DNA of 53,658 nt, taken from contig NZ_JAKEIO010000044.1 in assembly GCF_021474405.1 (NCBI RefSeq), positions 1-53,658 of the forward strand, in the 5' to 3' direction. The position numbers and the translations under genes are program-made. Below, piece by piece: positions 1 through 8,212 of the stretch. Under the pieces are notes generated by a model. That model was not told the origin of the DNA. It was given only the letters and a program-made list of their open reading frames with translations, and did no database searches. This DNA comes from [Streptosporangium] indianense (lineage in GTDB: Bacteria; Actinomycetota; Actinomycetes; Streptomycetales; Streptomycetaceae). Position 1 is the first letter of the stretch. Each line of letters starts with the position of its first letter.

Positions 1-1
1 C

Positions 2-1168
2 CCGCCGACCGCGCCCCCGGCCGCACCCGGGCAGCCCGCCCGGCCCGTCGCGGGCGACGCGACCGGCTGGTCCATGGAGGAGCGGCTCTACAACCAGGTC
101 TGGGGCATGTTCGAGGACCTGGCCCGCACCACCGCCGCCTACCGCAGTGCCGTCGACTTCGCCGAGTCCCGCATGGACAAGGAGCTGGAGCAGGTCCTCT
201 CCGACCCGCGCAGCCGGATCGGCGGGCAGGGCGACGCCGCTCGCGAGGCGGCCCGCGCCCGGCACGCCGAGCTCGTCGCCCAGGCCCGGGAGGCCCTGGA
301 CCGCGACGTCGCCCAGCTCGCCGCCGAGGCCGACGTCGTCGAACCGGCCCTGCCACCGGCGTACGCCCGCTGGGACAACCCGGTGTGGCACGGCTACCGG
401 GTGCCGATGGAGATCCCCATGGCCCTGCGCCTGGGCGACCTCCATCTGCCGGAGGCCGACCGGGTCCGCATCCCGATGCTGGTCCGGCTGCCGCTGGAGC
501 GGGGCCTGTGGATCGACAGCGGGGCGGCCGGATCGTTGGACGATTCGTTCACCGACTCCGCCACCATGACCCGTCTCGCCATGGAGACGGCGGTCGCGCA
601 CGCGGCCCGGCTGCTGGCCGTCTATCCGGCGGGCGAGTTCACCGTCCACGTCATCGACCCGGCCGGTTCGGGGGCGCAGGCGTTGGTGCCCCTCGTGCAG
701 ACGGGTGTGCTCGCGGCCCCGCCCGCGCTCGGCGCCGCGGGGGTGGCGGATGTGCTGGGCCGGCTCACCCAGCGGGTCGATCTGGTGCAGATGGCGGTCC
801 GGGGCGGCGCCGCCGACTCCCTCCCGCCCGGCTTCGACACCTCCCAGCAGCTCCTGATCGTCAACGACTTCCCGCACGGCTTCGACGACCGTGCCGTGAA
901 CCAGCTGCGCTACCTCGCCGACGAGGGCCCCGCCTTCGGTGTCCACCTGATGATGGTGGCCGACCGGGAGCAGTCCTCCGGGTACGGGCCTTTGCTCGAC
1001 CCGCTGTGGCGTTCGCTGCTGCGACTGACGCCGGTGGCCGACGATCACCTCGCCGACCCGTGGGTCGGTCATGCGTGGACGTACGAGCCGGCACTGGTGC
1101 CGCCCGGCAGCCAGATCCTCCAGCAGGTGCTCCAGCAGGTGGCCGTCGCCCGCACCAAGCTCACGTAA
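2..1168 (+). CDS. TerD/FtsK-like protein, C-terminal part (5' end outside window)
   Basis: The frame is open from base 2, so the ATG at 74 is most likely internal. The codons before it read as a Pro/Ala-rich linker that joins straight on, and 388 residues are visible. After the linker comes a helical, charged stretch (roughly window residues 25-115), then an alpha/beta region with motifs such as HVIDPAG and LLIVNDFP that resembles the FtsK/SpoIIIE-like module found in long Streptomyces TerD-domain proteins. I see no Walker A motif in the visible part, so ATPase activity is not supported here. The TerC-family gene follows on the same strand, which fits a stress (tellurite-resistance type) neighbourhood. 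The TerD assignment is from memory of similar Streptomyces proteins, because the N-terminal domain is not in the window. Confidence 0.6.
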   Translation, partial: PPTAPPAAPGQPARPVAGDATGWSMEERLYNQVWGMFEDLARTTAAYRSAVDFAESRMDKELEQVLSDPRSRIGGQGDAAREAARARHAELVAQAREALDRDVAQLAAEADVVEPALPPAYARWDNPVWHGYRVPMEIPMALRLGDLHLPEADRVRIPMLVRLPLERGLWIDSGAAGSLDDSFTDSATMTRLAMETAVAHAARLLAVYPAGEFTVHVIDPAGSGAQALVPLVQTGVLAAPPALGAAGVADVLGRLTQRVDLVQMAVRGGAADSLPPGFDTSQQLLIVNDFPHGFDDRAVNQLRYLADEGPAFGVHLMMVADREQSSGYGPLLDPLWRSLLRLTPVADDHLADPWVGHAWTYEPALVPPGSQILQQVLQQVAVARTKLT

Positions 1169-1210
1169 AGCTATCTGACCTGGGGTTTTGGTCTTTCTTT
1201 TGCCAAGCGC

Positions 1211-1239
1211 TTTACCTGTTCTTGGTGATTGGGTAGTGT
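1211..1239 (+). promoter_or_regulatory. Promoter of the terC riboswitch leader
   Basis: A TTTACC hexamer (1211-1216), a 17-base spacer and TAGTGT (1234-1239) fit a housekeeping-type Streptomyces promoter. The predicted start near 1246 falls exactly at the 5' edge of the riboswitch. The surrounding 1180-1240 stretch is unusually T-rich for this genome. Confidence 0.5.
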
Positions 1240-1245
1240 TGACGG

Positions 1246-1390
1246 CACGGAGGGGAGTACTCCCTGTCTGCTGCGGCGTACCCGTCAATACGGATCAGGC
1301 CAGATCCCGGGGCGTCGGCCCATCCTTGGGTGGAAGAGACCTCCGGCAGCGACGACGCTGACATTTGCCGTTACGACTGCCGGAGGCGCA
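1246..1390 (+). promoter_or_regulatory. yybP-ykoY (Mn2+) riboswitch leader of terC
   Basis: The leader has the family landmarks: GGGGAGTA at 1252-1259, and GGGTGGAAGAGACC ending at 1341 on the 3' side. The closing stem P1 can form between CGGAGG (1248-1253) and CCTCCG (1340-1345). The 3' strand CTCCGGCAG (1341-1349) is also a perfect 9-base complement of CTGCCGGAG (1377-1385), which covers most of the terC ribosome binding site GGAGG (1382-1386). The two pairings exclude each other. Ligand-stabilised P1 would therefore free the ribosome site, an ON switch acting on translation. yybP-ykoY RNAs are known Mn2+ sensors and often precede TerC-family genes. The switching model is inferred from pairing only. 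Confidence 0.85.
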
Positions 1391-2392
1391 GTGGATGTTT
1401 CCTTGACCCTATGGGTCCTGACGATCGTGGGCCTCGCCGCCCTCATCGCGGTCGACTTCTTCATCGGCCGCAAGCCGCACGACGTGTCGATCAAGGAAGC
1501 CGGGATCTGGACGATCGTCTGGATCGTGCTGGCTGCACTCTTCGGCGTCGGTCTGCTCATCTTCGGCGGTGGCCAGCCCGCCGGTGAGTTCTTCGCCGGC
1601 TTCATCACCGAGAAGTCGCTCAGCGTCGACAACCTCTTCGTCTTCGTCCTGATCATGGCGAAGTTCGCGGTCCCGTCGCAGTACCAGCAGCGAGTCCTGC
1701 TGATCGGTGTCCTCATCGCCCTGGTCCTGCGAGCGATCTTCATCGCCGCCGGTGCGGCGATCCTCGCCAGCTTCGCCTGGGTCTTCTACATCTTCGGCGC
1801 CTTCCTCATCTACACCGCCTGGAAGCTCATCCAGGAGGCCCGGGCCGAGGAGGAGGACGAGGAGTTCGAGGAGAACAAGCTCCTCAAGGCCGCCGAGCGC
1901 CGCTTCGGCGTGGCGGACCGGTACCACGGCACCAAGCTGTGGATCGAGGAGAACGGCAAGCGGGTCATGACCCCGATGCTGGTCGTGATGCTGGCCATCG
2001 GCACCACCGACGTCCTGTTCGCCCTCGACTCCATCCCGGCGATCTTCGGCCTGACGCAGGACCCGTACATCGTCTTCACGGCCAACGCCTTCGCCCTGAT
2101 GGGCCTGCGCCAGCTGTACTTCCTCATCGGCGGTCTGCTGAAGAAGCTGGTCCACCTCAGCTACGGCCTGTCGATCATCCTGGGCTTCATCGGCGTGAAG
2201 CTGGTGCTGCACGCGCTGCACGAGTCCGGGGTGCATGTCCCCGAGATCAGCATCCCGGTCTCGCTGGGCGTGATCTGTGCCGTCCTGATCGTCACCACGA
2301 TCACCAGCCTGCGAGCCTCCAAGAAGCAGGCGGCGGCCGAGGGGGCGCAGGACAAGAGCGGAGGCGCTCCGAAGGACAGTGTCGACGCCTGA
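1391..2392 (+). CDS. TerC-family integral membrane protein
   Basis: This 333-residue protein has about eight to nine hydrophobic segments and two hallmark TerC motifs: ITEKSLSVDN (72-81) and TDVLFALDSIPA (206-217). These carry the conserved acidic residues expected to bind metal. The cytoplasmic loop at about 150-190 is highly charged (RAEEEDEEFEEN). I chose the GTG at 1391 because GGAGG lies five bases upstream and the family begins with a membrane helix there; reading further upstream would translate the riboswitch. TerC proteins (E. coli Alx, Bacillus YceF/YkoY) act in manganese export or metal loading at the membrane. The Mn2+ riboswitch in front supports a manganese role rather than tellurite resistance as such. 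Confidence 0.9.
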   Translation: MDVSLTLWVLTIVGLAALIAVDFFIGRKPHDVSIKEAGIWTIVWIVLAALFGVGLLIFGGGQPAGEFFAGFITEKSLSVDNLFVFVLIMAKFAVPSQYQQRVLLIGVLIALVLRAIFIAAGAAILASFAWVFYIFGAFLIYTAWKLIQEARAEEEDEEFEENKLLKAAERRFGVADRYHGTKLWIEENGKRVMTPMLVVMLAIGTTDVLFALDSIPAIFGLTQDPYIVFTANAFALMGLRQLYFLIGGLLKKLVHLSYGLSIILGFIGVKLVLHALHESGVHVPEISIPVSLGVICAVLIVTTITSLRASKKQAAAEGAQDKSGGAPKDSVDA

Positions 2393-2522
2393 CCACGTCG
2401 GGCGCAGGGACAACCATCACCGGGATCGGTGCTCGGCGAATTGCCGACCGCCGGTCCCGGTGCTTGCTTGTTTCCTGGAAGCGTTCCCCGGCCCGGGGGC
2501 GCCGCGGGCGGCTGGAGTCGTC

Positions 2523-2826
2523 ATGAAGTTCGTGCAGATCATCGAGTTTCGAGACCGAGCGCCTGGACGAGATGCGGCAGGTGCTCGAAGAGGCGGGGCA
2601 GCGCAACGCCGGCCGGGCGAACGGCCCCACCCACAGCATGCTGCTGACGGACAGGGACAAGCCCGGCCGCTACCTGGCGCTGATCGAGTTCGATTCGTAC
2701 GAGGAGGCCATGCGTAACAGCAACGACCCCGAGACCAGCGCGATGGCACAGCGGCTGGACGCTCTCAGCACGGGCGAGCGGGTCTACACCAACTGCGACG
2801 TCCTGGACGAGCGGGACCTCAAGTAA
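2523..2826 (+). pseudogene. Small alpha/beta (ABM-like) protein gene with a +1 frameshift
   Basis: An ATG at 2523 with a good ribosome site (GGAG, 2514-2517) opens MKFVQIIEF and then goes out of frame. The natural continuation (ETERLDEMRQVLEEAG) is in the next frame. Removing one T from the TTT run at 2547-2549 restores a continuous 100-residue protein ending at 2826. The rest of the protein is well formed (GRYLALIEFDSYEEAM, then NCDVLDERDLK), so the break is recent or a base-calling error. The rebuilt protein resembles small dimeric ferredoxin-fold proteins of the antibiotic-biosynthesis-monooxygenase/stress-responsive type. Its function is unknown. Starting at the in-frame ATG at 2572 would lose the first beta strand. 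Confidence 0.7.
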
Positions 2827-2908
2827 CGCCTCAGCGGCGCCTCGGGGCGTCCTCAAGAGCCCGGCACACCGGAGTGCACGGCCTGAGCACCTCTGCGACG
2901 ATCGCTGC

Positions 2909-4009
2909 ATGATCGCTCGGAGCAGGCGACTCGCGGCACGGTGGACGACCCTGGTGCCCCTGCTCGCGGTCGTGCTGCTGGTCCTGACCTGGGGACGGGA
3001 TCTGCCGGTGGCGGTCGTCGCCCTGGTGACCCTGGTCCTCGCGGGAGCCGTCCTGGCCGCCGTGCACCACGCCGAAGTGGTGGCCCACCGCGTCGGTGAG
3101 CCGTTCGGGTCCCTCGTGCTCGCCGTCGCCGTCACGATCATCGAGGTCGCCCTGATCGTCACCCTGATGGCCGACGGCGGGGACAAGAGCTCGACCCTGG
3201 CCCGGGACACCGTCTTCGCGGCCGTGATGATCACCTGCAACGGCATCGTCGGACTGTGCCTGCTCGTCGCCTCACTGCGGCACGGCACGGCCGTCTTCAA
3301 CCCGGAGGGGACCGGCGCCGCACTCGCCACGGTCGCGACCCTGTCCACGCTCAGCCTGGTCCTGCCCACGTTCACCACGAGCAAGCCGGGGCCCGAGTTC
3401 TCCACCGTCCAGTTGACCTTCGCGGCGCTGTCCTCGCTCGTCTTGTACGGCTTGTTCGTCACCACACAGACCGTGCGGCACCGGGACTACTTCCTGCCGA
3501 TCACCCGGCACGGCGAGGTCATCACCGTCGAGGAGCACGCCGAGGCGCCGACCGCCTCCACCGCCAGGATCAGCCTGACCCTGCTCGGCCTGGCCCTGGT
3601 CGGCGTGGTCGGCCTGGCCAAGGGCGTCTCGCCCACCATCGAGTCGGGGGTGGAGGCGGCCGGGCTCCACCAAGCCGTCGTCGGCGTGATCATCGCGCTG
3701 CTCGTGCTGCTCCCGGAGACCATCGCCGCGCTGCGCTCGGCCCGCCGCGACCGTGTGCAGACGAGCCTGAACCTCGCGCTGGGCTCGGCCATGGCCAGCA
3801 TCGGCCTGACCATCCCCGCCGTGGCGCTCGCCTCCCTGTGGCTCTCCGGTCCGCTCGTCCTCGGTCTCGGCGCCACACACATGGTGCTGCTCGCGCTGAC
3901 CGTCGTGGTGGCCTCGCTGACGGTGGTGCCGGGCCGGGCCACGCCGCTCCAGGGCGGTGTCCACCTGGTGCTGTTCGCGGCATACCTGGAGCTGGCGATC
4001 AACCCGTAG
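2909..4009 (+). CDS. chaA: ChaA-type calcium (cation)/proton antiporter
   Basis: This 366-residue membrane protein has about eleven hydrophobic segments in two homologous halves. Each half carries the CaCA alpha-repeat signature: GEPFGSLVLAVAVT around 63-76 followed by Glu79, and LPETIAALRSARR from 268 followed by LALGSAMASIGLTIP. The Glu in each repeat is the expected ion-binding residue. Length and motifs match ChaA/CAX antiporters, which expel Ca2+ (or Na+/K+) in exchange for protons. The gene stands alone and converges with the MHS transporter downstream. The 83 bases between 2826 and 2909 are enough for a promoter, but I see no clear hexamers. Which ion it moves cannot be read from the sequence. 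Confidence 0.88.
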   Translation: MIARSRRLAARWTTLVPLLAVVLLVLTWGRDLPVAVVALVTLVLAGAVLAAVHHAEVVAHRVGEPFGSLVLAVAVTIIEVALIVTLMADGGDKSSTLARDTVFAAVMITCNGIVGLCLLVASLRHGTAVFNPEGTGAALATVATLSTLSLVLPTFTTSKPGPEFSTVQLTFAALSSLVLYGLFVTTQTVRHRDYFLPITRHGEVITVEEHAEAPTASTARISLTLLGLALVGVVGLAKGVSPTIESGVEAAGLHQAVVGVIIALLVLLPETIAALRSARRDRVQTSLNLALGSAMASIGLTIPAVALASLWLSGPLVLGLGATHMVLLALTVVVASLTVVPGRATPLQGGVHLVLFAAYLELAINP

Positions 4010-4077
4010 GCCCGCGCAAACGCTCACGCCACAGCGAAAACACCATGCGGCTCACCCGGCAGCGCTGCCCGCCCGGC

Positions 4078-5385
4078 TCATCCCGCCGCTGCCTCGGCAG
4101 CACTGCCCACCCGCACCGGGCGCGTCTCCGGCAGCAACGCGAAGCACCCCAGGCTGAAGAGTGCGATCGCCGTCAGATACGCGGCCACACCCCACGGCAC
4201 CCGCCCGCCCTGCTCGGCGAGCGCGGTCGCCACGATCGGTGTGAGGGCTCCTCCGAGGACCCCGCCCAGGTTGTAGCCGACGGCGGCGCCGGTGCAGCGC
4301 ACCCGCGGCTCGTACAGCTCCGGCAGATACGCGGCGATCACGGCGAACATCGTGATGAAGGCGAGCATCGCCCCGAGGAACCCGAGGAACATCGGCAGCG
4401 GTGCCCCGGTGGCGAGGAGCGCGACCATCGGGAACATCCACAGGGCGGCGGCCGCACACCCGGTCAGGCACAGGGGCCGCCGGCCGTAGTGGTCACCGAG
4501 CAGCGCCACCACCGGGGTGAGGGCCCCCTTCACCAGCACCGCGCCCATGATGCAGGTCAGCATGACGCCACGGCTCACCCCGAGCCGCTCCGTGCCGTAG
4601 GCGAGGGACCAGGTCGTCACGGCGTAGAAGATCGCGTAGCCGATCGCGAGTCCGCCGCCGGTCAGCAGCAGGAGCCGCCAGTGGTGGCGGACGACTTCGG
4701 CGAGCGGCACGCGCGCGTGGTCGTCGATCCCGAGGAAGCTCGGGCTCTCCGCGAGGGACGACCGCAGCCACAGCCCCGCGGCGGCCAGCACCCCCGCCGC
4801 CCAGAACGGCACCCGCCACCCCCACGCGGCGAACTGCGCCTCGGTCAGCGCCGAGGACAGCCCCAGCACCACCCCGTTGGCGATCAGGAACCCCAGCGCG
4901 GGCCCGACCTGCGGGAAGCTCGACCACAGCACACGCCGCCGTGCCGGTGCGTGTTCCACGGCCAGCAGCACCGCCCCGCCCCACTCGCCGCCGAGCCCCA
5001 GCCCCTGGAGGAAGCGCAGGACGAGCAGGAGCAGGGGAGCGGCCACGCCGATCGAGTCGTACGTCGGGACGAAGCCGACGGCGACCGTGGAGGCCCCGGT
5101 CAGCAGCAGGGACGCGACGAGGACCGGGCGCCGTCCGCGCCGGTCCCCGATGTGCCCGAACAGGACCGAGCCGAGCGGCCGTGCCACGAAGCCCACGCCG
5201 AAGGTGGCGAAGGCGGCCAGCGTCCCGGCCATCGGAGAGAAGGTCGGGAAGAACAACGGCCCCAGGATCAGGGCCGCCGCGGTTCCGTAGACGAAGAAGT
5301 CGTAGAACTCGATGGCGGTACCGGCGAGCGAGGCGGCCGCGAGGCGCGGCATGGAGGGTGCCCTTACGGTGCGTACGTCGTGCAT
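4078..5385 (-). CDS. MFS transporter, metabolite:H+ symporter (MHS) family
   Basis: This 435-residue protein has twelve predicted membrane segments. The loop 2-3 motif GHIGDRRGRRP and the N-terminal AGTAIEFYDFFVYGTAAAL are typical of the MHS family (ShiA, KgtP, ProP, CitA relatives). A second RR-type motif, GDHYGRRP, sits at loop 8-9 as expected. Such proteins import organic acids or osmolytes with protons. The substrate is unknown and no metabolic gene neighbours it. The ATG at 5385 has no obvious ribosome site. An internal ATG at 5352 would begin just before the first helix, so the start is uncertain. Confidence 0.85.
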   Translation of the reverse strand: MHDVRTVRAPSMPRLAAASLAGTAIEFYDFFVYGTAAALILGPLFFPTFSPMAGTLAAFATFGVGFVARPLGSVLFGHIGDRRGRRPVLVASLLLTGASTVAVGFVPTYDSIGVAAPLLLLVLRFLQGLGLGGEWGGAVLLAVEHAPARRRVLWSSFPQVGPALGFLIANGVVLGLSSALTEAQFAAWGWRVPFWAAGVLAAAGLWLRSSLAESPSFLGIDDHARVPLAEVVRHHWRLLLLTGGGLAIGYAIFYAVTTWSLAYGTERLGVSRGVMLTCIMGAVLVKGALTPVVALLGDHYGRRPLCLTGCAAAALWMFPMVALLATGAPLPMFLGFLGAMLAFITMFAVIAAYLPELYEPRVRCTGAAVGYNLGGVLGGALTPIVATALAEQGGRVPWGVAAYLTAIALFSLGCFALLPETRPVRVGSAAEAAAG

Positions 5386-5446
5386 GCCGCGTCAACTACC
5401 CACCGTGACTGCCGGTTACGGGGGCGCGTGGAGGGTCTCGGGGCCC

Positions 5447-6511
5447 TCAGTACGTGACCGTGATGCGCCGGGCGGGTCCGTCCACGCGCACCGTGCCGCC
5501 GTACGGGATCACCAGTTGCGGATCGGTGTGCCCGAAGTCCACGTCGAAGACGATCGTGGTGCCGGGGGCGTAGGTCCGCATGGCGCGCAGGACGGCCTCG
5601 CGCTGGTCGCCCGCGTAACGCGCCGCCTCCTCCGGCGTGGTGGGGTGATCGAAGGACCAGGTCTTGGGCCGGCCCATCAGCAGGGCGGCGAAGCGTTGCA
5701 GCAGCCCGCGTTCGCCCATGCCGCGCAGGGTGCGGAAGACCTCCGTGGCGCTCGGCATGTCCTCCGAGGTCTCCAGGAGCAGCACACCGCCGTCGTAAGC
5801 GGACAGGTCCCGGGCGATCTCCCGGTCGGCCATCAGCAGCCAGGCGAGGATCTCCAGACAGCCGCCCCAACTGCGGCCCTCGACCACCCGGTCGGGGTTC
5901 ACCCAGGTCCAGCCGGTACCGGGCCGGGTCTCCGGCTCCGCGTCGAAGGTCGCCGGATCCGCCCAGTCCCTGTCGATGTCGCGCCACCGCTCGGCGGGCC
6001 GCAGCTCGTACGGTCCCGGGGTGAACAGGGCCGCGTGCAGGGATTCGGCGGTCTGCGGGTGCATGGCGCCGGGACGGCCCAGTTCGCACATGACGCTGGC
6101 GCCGTGGAACGCGACGACGCCGCAGGAGCGCAGGAACGCGAGCAGGTTCGTGTTGTCGCTCATCCCGAAGAACGGCTTCGGGTTGGCCCGGATCACCTCC
6201 CGGTCCAGGTACGGCAGCACGGTGATCTGGTCGTCGCCTCCGATCGACGCGATGACCGCCTTGATCCCCGGGTCGGCGAAGGCGGCGTGGATGTCGTCGG
6301 CCCGTTGCCGTGGCGTGGAGCCCATGGTGCGGGTCGCCGGGTACTCCACCGGTTCCAGCCCGAACTCCTTGCGCAGCCGCTGCAGACCGAGCTCGTAGGG
6401 GAGCGGGAAGAGTCCTGGCAGGCCGGAGGAGGGCGAGATCACGGCGATGCGGTCACCGGGGGACGGCTTCGGCGGATAGGCCGGGCTGGTCAGGCTCGTC
6501 GGGCTCGTCAT
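5447..6511 (-). CDS. S66-family (LD-carboxypeptidase / MccF-like) serine peptidase
   Basis: This 354-residue protein has no signal peptide, so it is probably cytoplasmic. It shows the S66 layout: SIGGDDQITVLPYLD, then the nucleophile elbow FFGMSDNT with the catalytic Ser, a Glu in GGVLLLETSED, and the C-terminal His in DFGHTDPQL. Relatives are LdcA, which trims murein tetrapeptides during recycling, and MccF, which inactivates microcin C-type peptide-nucleotides. Sequence alone does not separate these roles here. The stop lies 61 bases beyond the MHS transporter start on the same strand, so the two could be co-transcribed. Confidence 0.85.
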   Translation of the reverse strand: MTSPTSLTSPAYPPKPSPGDRIAVISPSSGLPGLFPLPYELGLQRLRKEFGLEPVEYPATRTMGSTPRQRADDIHAAFADPGIKAVIASIGGDDQITVLPYLDREVIRANPKPFFGMSDNTNLLAFLRSCGVVAFHGASVMCELGRPGAMHPQTAESLHAALFTPGPYELRPAERWRDIDRDWADPATFDAEPETRPGTGWTWVNPDRVVEGRSWGGCLEILAWLLMADREIARDLSAYDGGVLLLETSEDMPSATEVFRTLRGMGERGLLQRFAALLMGRPKTWSFDHPTTPEEAARYAGDQREAVLRAMRTYAPGTTIVFDVDFGHTDPQLVIPYGGTVRVDGPARRITVTY

Positions 6512-6602
6512 GCCGGGAGGCTACGACCCGGCGTGCGCCCGGCGCACCGAGATAAAACCGGCCATGTGTACGGGGTCACGAGCGGCATGCCGAGCGGGCG
6601 GG

Positions 6603-6696
6603 ACCCGGCGTGCACCCCGGGCCGTGATCGGCGTGCTCAGCGGGGCGAGACCCGGCGTGCACGCCGGGCCGTGATCGGCGTGCTCAGCGGGGCGAG
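6603..6696. repeat. 47-bp tandem duplication upstream of aroQ
   Basis: Two head-to-tail copies of a 47-base unit, 6603-6649 and 6650-6696, differ at one position near the twelfth to fourteenth base. A partial third copy (ACCCG...GCCGTGAT) follows from 6697, and a decayed relative precedes it around 6531-6600. No gene is seen in 6512-6777. Confidence 0.75.
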
Positions 6697-6777
6697 ACCC
6701 GTACGCGCGCCGTGATAGACCGGCTGTGAGCAGCGGTCCGCCACGGGCCGCACGACCCCGAACGGACCGGAGGAACC

Positions 6778-7251
6778 GTGCCCCGCACCCTGGCCCACGC
6801 CCCGATCATGATCCTCAACGGCCCCAATCTGAACCTGCTCGGCCAGCGTCAGCCGGAGATCTACGGTTCCGACACCCTCGCCGACGTCGAGGCCCTGTGC
6901 GCCAAGGCGGCGGCCGCGCACGGCGGTACGGTCGACTTCCGCCAGTCCAACCACGAGGGCGAGCTGGTCGACTGGATCCACGAGGCGCGACTGAACCACT
7001 GCGGCATCGTGATCAACCCCGGTGCCTACTCGCACACCTCCGTCGCCATCCTGGACGCCCTCAACACCTGCGACGGCCTGCCGGTGCTGGAGGTCCACAT
7101 CTCCAACATCCACCAGCGCGAGTCGTTCCGGCACCACTCCTACGTCTCGCTGCGCGCCGACGGGGTCATCGCGGGCTGCGGCGTGCAGGGGTACGTGTTC
7201 GGCGTGGAGCGGGTGGCGGCACTGGCAGGGACGGGCACGGCGGACACCTGA
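6778..7251 (+). CDS. aroQ: Type II 3-dehydroquinate dehydratase
   Basis: This 157-residue protein dehydrates 3-dehydroquinate to 3-dehydroshikimate in the shikimate pathway; the family forms dodecamers in the cytoplasm. Diagnostic features are [19 protein letters not shown] near the N terminus with the catalytic Tyr, [22 protein letters not shown], and [18 protein letters not shown] with the catalytic His. The start is a GTG at 6778 preceded by GGAGGA (6769-6774). The gene stands alone, away from other aro genes. The repeated DNA just upstream could hold its control region. Confidence 0.95.
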   Translation: MPRTLAHAPIMILNGPNLNLLGQRQPEIYGSDTLADVEALCAKAAAAHGGTVDFRQSNHEGELVDWIHEARLNHCGIVINPGAYSHTSVAILDALNTCDGLPVLEVHISNIHQRESFRHHSYVSLRADGVIAGCGVQGYVFGVERVAALAGTGTADT

Positions 7252-7282
7252 GTCGTCACGGTAAGCCCCGTCGGCCATGGCG

Positions 7283-7303
7283 GACGCCCTTTACACGGGC
7301 GTC
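7283..7303 (+). terminator. Likely aroQ terminator
   Basis: A short hairpin, GACGCCC (7283-7289) with GGGCGTC (7297-7303) around a TTTACAC loop, lies 32 bases after the aroQ stop. There is no U tract, as is common in Streptomyces. Confidence 0.45.
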
Positions 7304-7432
7304 GCGTCGGCGTGCGCCGGGGCCGCCGGCCGAGGGCGGGGAACGACAGGCCGGCGGCCCATCCGCTCAGGAGCCGTCATCCTGCGCGGGGCTGAGCCCA
7401 GTTGACTGCGCGACGACGCGTGGGGGGAGCGC

Positions 7433-7624
7433 ATGTACGACACCGGCGTGCGCGAACGATTCACATGGGGCGCGTGCGCGGCGCACCAGTCACGCCGAGC
7501 ACGCCCCGCGAACACTCGGACCCGACCGCGCCCCGTGCACGCCGTTCACCACCCGCGCGCGTGCCACTCCGGCAGATGCGGGCGCTCCGCGCCGAGGGAC
7601 GTGTCGTTGCCGTGTCCCGGGTAG
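7433..7624 (+). CDS. Doubtful small ORF with strong ribosome site
   Basis: An ATG at 7433 follows a very strong ribosome site (GGGGGGAG, about 7422-7429) and starts MYDTGVRERF. The 63-codon frame soon becomes Arg/Pro/Ala-rich, with the look of a non-coding frame, and it runs over the 3' end of the opposite-strand hydrolase gene. It may be the remains of a lost gene. Otherwise 7304-7545 holds nothing I can identify. Confidence 0.15.
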   Translation: MYDTGVRERFTWGACAAHQSRRARPANTRTRPRPVHAVHHPRACHSGRCGRSAPRDVSLPCPG

Positions 7625-8202
7625 ACCCAGGTCTCGTCCGGGAGCGCGTCGAAGATCTTGGTCTCGACGTCGTGGATGAGACTGGCGAACGCCTTCGGAT
7701 CCTGATGGGTGTTGCCCACACCACCGGGGAACAGGCAGTCCCCGGTGAACACATGGGGATGCCCGTGCGGGTCGTCGTAGACCAGGGCGATCGAGCCGGG
7801 CGTGTGCCCGACCAGGTGGCGCGCGGTGAGCTCCACGCGCCCGACCAGGATGGTGTCCCCGTCGTCGACCGGCACGTCGGTCCGTACGGGGATGCCCTCG
7901 ATGTCCTTCCGGCCCGCGTAGGTGCGGGCCCCGGTGGCCGCCACGACCTCGGCGAGCGCCTGCCAGTGATCGCCGTGCCGGTGGGTGGTGACGACGGACG
8001 CGATGCCGTCGCCACCGATCATGCCGAGCAGTGTGTCCGCCTCGTTGGCGGCGTCGATCAGCAACTGCTCGTCCGTGGCCCGGCAGCGCAGCAGATAGGC
8101 GTTGTTGTTCATCGGACCCACCGCGATCTTGGTGATCATCAGGTCCTTGAGCTCGTGCACATCGGCCGGTCCGCCGACCGTCACCTCTCCGCTGTACGTC
8201 AT
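7546..8202 (-). CDS. MBL-fold (glyoxalase II-like) hydrolase
   Basis: This 218-residue metallo-beta-lactamase-fold protein has the full set of metal ligands: H74-x-H76-x-D78-H79 (THRHGDH), H133 (GHTPGS), D154 (FTGDCLF) and H197 (YPGHGN). It lacks the extra C-terminal domain of classical glyoxalase II and is close to the shorter bacterial type that hydrolyses thioesters. In actinomycetes the thiol would be mycothiol, which fits the next gene. The stop-to-start spacing to that gene (8202 to 8213) is ten bases, so the two probably form an operon in the order MDMPI-type gene then hydrolase. The exact substrate is inferred, not shown. Confidence 0.88.
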   Translation of the reverse strand: MTYSGEVTVGGPADVHELKDLMITKIAVGPMNNNAYLLRCRATDEQLLIDAANEADTLLGMIGGDGIASVVTTHRHGDHWQALAEVVAATGARTYAGRKDIEGIPVRTDVPVDDGDTILVGRVELTARHLVGHTPGSIALVYDDPHGHPHVFTGDCLFPGGVGNTHQDPKAFASLIHDVETKIFDALPDETWVYPGHGNDTSLGAERPHLPEWHARGW

Positions 8203-8212
8203 GTCCGCCAGC

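Noticed and set aside
1409..2413. Long minus-strand frame opposite terC
   Set aside because: It is rich in Asp/Gln/Arg/His in the pattern of an antisense shadow in GC-rich DNA, has no ribosome site and no recognisable motif.
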